A stretch of 41,142 nt of DNA from the NCBI GenBank assembly GCA_002423105.1, contig DIUT01000028.1, forward strand, positions 1 to 41,142, written 5' to 3'. The DNA is from Geobacter sp. UBA6151. Lineage in GTDB: Bacteria > Desulfobacterota > Desulfuromonadia > Geobacterales > Pseudopelobacteraceae. The notes beneath the pieces were generated by a model. The model searched no databases and had not been told where the DNA came from. It saw only the letters and a list, made by a program, of their open reading frames with translations. Positions 38,604 through 41,142 of this stretch are shown in pieces (position 1 is the first letter of the stretch; the number at the start of each line of letters is the position of its first letter). The translations under genes were made by a program, and so were the position numbers.

Positions 38604-40742
38604 CTAGTGCAGAACAACACGACTGATTTCATTGATCAGGGTTTGCGCTTCAACCGGTTTTGCAAGGTAGCTGTCAAATCCCTCGGCCAGCAGCCGGTCC
38701 TTATCGCCGCTCATGGCAAGCGCGGTCAGGGCAATGATCGGCACATGCCCTCCAAGCACCTGCTCCTGTCGGCGAATGGTGGTGGTTGCCAATATGCCGT
38801 CCATCTCCGGCATCTGGATATCCATGACGATGCAGTCCCAGGTCGTAGAGCGCCACTTTTCCAGAACCTCTGTGCCATCGCCAACCAGTTCCACCTGATG
38901 TCCTGCTCTGGCCAAGATAGCCTTGATGGTAATGGCATTCAGCTCGTTATCCTCGGCCACCAGAATCTTCAAACCTGCCCCCGCTGATGGCGCTGTCTGC
39001 AGGACACTATCGTGCGTTGTTGCATCCCCGGCGCCGGAGGGCAGCTTGAAGGGCAATTTCACCACAAAGCTGCTTCCGGTGCCATGGCTGCTTTCGGCTT
39101 GGATATTACCGCCCATCAGTTCTGTCAGACGACGGCAGATGGAGAGTCCAAGACCGGTCCCGCCATAACTGCGGGTTGCGGAGTTGTCCGCCTGTTCAAA
39201 TGATGAGAATATCCGTTCAAGGGTCTCGCTGGACATGCCAATGCCGGTGTCACACACCTCCAGACGGATAATCGCAGCGCTGTCCGTCCGCGAGATCAGC
39301 TCAGCGGCAATGGTGATACCACCGCTTTCGGTAAACTTGATGGCATTACCCAGCAGATTGAGCAGTATCTGTTTGAGGCGCATCGCATCGCCGATGAGCA
39401 GCTCCGGAATGTTGTCGGCAATGGAGGTCTGAAGTTGCAACTGCTTCTGTTCGGCCCGTGCGGACTGTGTAGCCACAACTTCGCCAATTGAGTTGCGGAT
39501 GGAAAGTTCCGTTTCTTCCAGGGAGAATCTGCCTGCTTCGATCCTGGACAGTTCCAGTATGTCGTTCAAAAGCGTCAGCAGGCTGCGGGTGGATTGTTCG
39601 AGACTCTTCAGATACTCTTCCTGCTGTTGGGTCAGGCCGGTGAAGCGCAGCAACTGGGCCATGCCGATAATGCCGTTCATGGGGGTGCGGATCTCATGGC
39701 TCATATTTGCCAGAAATTCGCTCTTGGCCCTGCTGGCTGCTTCGGCAGCCTCCCGAGCCTCTTCCAGCTCCTCTTCATGCAGTTTACGCTCGGTGATGTC
39801 GGTGTGCGTACCAATCATCCGCAACGGCTTGCCATCACCGGCAGAGCTGCTGACCACCAGCCCTCTGGCCAGAATCCATTTATAGACACCATCTTTGCAG
39901 CGGATACGATGCTCATTCTGATAGCTGGAGCTTTCGCCGTTCAGGTACCGTTTGAGAGCAGCATGGGTCCGTTCCCGGTCATCAGGATGCAGGCGACAAT
40001 CCCATTCGTTAAAATCATTGTTGACCTCGTCCTCGGCATAACCCAGCATCCCCTTCCACTGCCGGGAAAAAAATACGGCATTGGTCTGCATATCCCAGTC
40101 CCAGACACCGTCGCCAGCGCCGTCAAGGGCGAATTTCCAGCGCGCCTCACTTTCCTTCAGCAACTGTTCCGACCGGATATGCTTCTCCATCTGCAAAAAC
40201 AACAGACAGACCAGCAGGGTGGCGGGAGGATAGAGCAGCAGCACCGGCAAGGTAATATTTGACAAGACAATGGTAGCCACCGCTTCCGGCAGAAATACCA
40301 TGCAGAGCATCATCCACAGGTGCACCAGCAGACCAAACAGATAGAGGCCGGAAAGTCCGGCACAACGATCCGTGCGCAGGCGGAGATAATGCCAGGCGAC
40401 ACCAATGCTGGCAGCGCCGATGATAACGGCAACCCCCATCGGCGCACCGACGCCACCCAGCCAGATGCGGTATGCGACTGTCATGGCTGCCGCAACAAAC
40501 GCTGTCAACGGACCGCAGACAAACCCGGCAACAGCCAGGATAATGGAACGTCCATCGAAAATCAGACCCGGTTGCAACACCACCGGCGTCATCATCCCCA
40601 CCAGGGCCACGCCGCCGAACAGCAAACCCGATATCAGCGTGTAAGCGCCCCGATTCTGCTGCATTCGCCTGACTAACAGACTGTGGACAAAGGAAAGAGC
40701 CACCAGCAGGGCGATATTCTGGATCAGTGAAAGGTAAAGCAT
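38604..40742 (-). CDS. Hybrid sensor histidine kinase/response regulator with LytS-like 5TM sensor
   Basis: A 712-residue membrane kinase. Residues 1-185 hold several TM segments with the pattern of the 5TM receptor of LytS/YhcK (LSFVHSLLVRR, IFDGRSIILAVAGFVCGPLT). A PAS domain with PAC end (about 200-318, GTHTDITERK) follows, then HisKA with H349 in SHEIRTPMNG, HATPase_c (LLNLLGNAIKFTESGG, GGTGLGLSI) and a receiver with D641 in VMDIQMPEMDG. It is a close relative of the next kinase in the kinase-receiver half. AGGAT about 10 bases before the ATG lies inside the 3' end of the upstream gene. Ligand and target are not known. Confidence 0.92.
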   Translation of the reverse strand: MLYLSLIQNIALLVALSFVHSLLVRRMQQNRGAYTLISGLLFGGVALVGMMTPVVLQPGLIFDGRSIILAVAGFVCGPLTAFVAAAMTVAYRIWLGGVGAPMGVAVIIGAASIGVAWHYLRLRTDRCAGLSGLYLFGLLVHLWMMLCMVFLPEAVATIVLSNITLPVLLLYPPATLLVCLLFLQMEKHIRSEQLLKESEARWKFALDGAGDGVWDWDMQTNAVFFSRQWKGMLGYAEDEVNNDFNEWDCRLHPDDRERTHAALKRYLNGESSSYQNEHRIRCKDGVYKWILARGLVVSSSAGDGKPLRMIGTHTDITERKLHEEELEEAREAAEAASRAKSEFLANMSHEIRTPMNGIIGMAQLLRFTGLTQQQEEYLKSLEQSTRSLLTLLNDILELSRIEAGRFSLEETELSIRNSIGEVVATQSARAEQKQLQLQTSIADNIPELLIGDAMRLKQILLNLLGNAIKFTESGGITIAAELISRTDSAAIIRLEVCDTGIGMSSETLERIFSSFEQADNSATRSYGGTGLGLSICRRLTELMGGNIQAESSHGTGSSFVVKLPFKLPSGAGDATTHDSVLQTAPSAGAGLKILVAEDNELNAITIKAILARAGHQVELVGDGTEVLEKWRSTTWDCIVMDIQMPEMDGILATTTIRRQEQVLGGHVPIIALTALAMSGDKDRLLAEGFDSYLAKPVEAQTLINEISRVVLH

Positions 40743-40750
40743 GAAAAGGG

Positions 40751-41142
40751 TTATCCTTTGGAAGGTTCCCGGGTGCCACGCACCCGTTCCAGTTCAGCGG
40801 CCAGGGCCTGTACATCAACCGGCTTGGCCAGATACCCGTCAAATCCGGCTTTCAGCAGTCGCTCCCGGTCATCCTGCATGGCGTGGGCCGTCAACGCCAC
40901 AACAGGGGTATGGCATCCGGAATTCTGTTCCCTGGCGCGGATGAACTGCATGGCCTCTATGCCGTCCATCACCGGCATCTGAATATCCATCAGCACAACA
41001 TCAATCCCTCCTTGCATCCAGTGCGCCAGAGCCTCCTTGCCATCTGCTGCGCAGACAACAGTATAGCCCATTTTGCGGAGCATGCCGCTGGTTGCCTTAA
41101 GGTTGATCAGGTTATCTTCAGCCACAAGCACCGTACTCCCGG
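40751..41142 (-). CDS. Receiver domain, C-terminal end of a gene entering from beyond the window
   Basis: The minus strand is open from 41142 to a TAA at 40751-40753. It encodes a complete or nearly complete CheY-like receiver: STVLVAEDN, phospho-acceptor aspartate in VVLMDIQMPVMDG, ALTAHAM with the conserved Thr, and the lysine in AKPV. The internal ATG at 41131 lies within the first beta strand, so the real start is outside the window. From resemblance to the receivers of the two downstream kinases, it is most likely the end of a third hybrid histidine kinase. The next gene begins eight bases after the stop. Confidence 0.85.
   Translation of the reverse strand, partial: GSTVLVAEDNLINLKATSGMLRKMGYTVVCAADGKEALAHWMQGGIDVVLMDIQMPVMDGIEAMQFIRAREQNSGCHTPVVALTAHAMQDDRERLLKAGFDGYLAKPVDVQALAAELERVRGTREPSKG

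Noticed and set aside
1..41142. CRISPR array, tRNA/rRNA genes, insertion sequences, integrase or phage genes
   Set aside because: No regularly spaced direct repeats, no tRNA-like cloverleaf or rRNA sequence, and no transposase or integrase motifs were found in the reading frames or gaps; the only repeats are the GTAGGGGC family and the single nested palindrome.

Overview
The window is a chromosomal segment of about 41 kb from a bacterium that looks like a member of the Geobacterales (Geobacter/Trichlorobacter-like). The reasons are an sfrBA pair (the soluble NADPH-dependent Fe(III) reductase-type oxidoreductase first described in Geobacter), a nifV and nifHDK set preceded by sigma-54 promoters, an ArsR-methyltransferase fusion beside ahcY (SahR type), and a nifH leader built like the antitermination leaders known for Geobacter nitrogen-fixation genes. 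No rRNA, tRNA, CRISPR array, transposase or integrase was seen.

Layout. (1) 1-4537, minus strand: 5' part of ahcY, sahR with a twin palindromic operator, an acyl-CoA synthetase and an M29-type aminopeptidase. (2) 4766-9343, plus strand: sfrB and sfrA, closed by a strong terminator. (3) 9377-10557: a 55-residue charged protein, a CspA-family cold shock protein, and a short DTW-domain tRNA modification enzyme. (4) 10688-20005: a sigma-54 promoter, nifV, a small HTH/Cys-rich protein, an unknown 94-residue protein, a macro-domain protein, then a circularly permuted ATP-grasp / alpha-E / transglutaminase / two M14 carboxypeptidase-like genes cluster, and a chemotaxis receptor. I see no intrinsic terminator between the nifV promoter and the terminator after the receptor. 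(5) 20133-24378: sigma-54 promoter, leader with attenuator, nifH, nifD, nifK, terminator; both intergenic gaps carry a GTAGGGGC...GCCCCTAC repeat that also occurs at the end of sahR.

(6) 24486-33607: a type I restriction-modification island: half-size HsdS, HsdM, DinD-like protein, full HsdS, HAD phosphatase, HsdR and a YgjP-like metallopeptidase, most with start/stop overlaps. Hand-counted 60-base samples show that dinD, hsdS, the HAD gene and ygjP are clearly AT-richer than hsdM and hsdR, so the island looks mosaic. (7) 33615-41142, minus strand: the 3' end of a response-regulator-bearing gene, two hybrid histidine kinases, a CPA2-type cation:proton antiporter with TrkA domains, and a methyltransferase, all tightly packed.

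The best candidates for something new are: the apparent placement of the ATP-grasp/alpha-E/transglutaminase peptide-ligase-like cluster, with macro-domain protein and a probable M14 enzyme/pseudoenzyme pair, downstream of a nif-type sigma-54 promoter; the nifH leader, where an AACGGC hexaloop stem-loop of ANTAR-target type is mutually exclusive with a terminator; and the dinD-hsdS-HAD cassette inside the type I system with its own palindromic control region.
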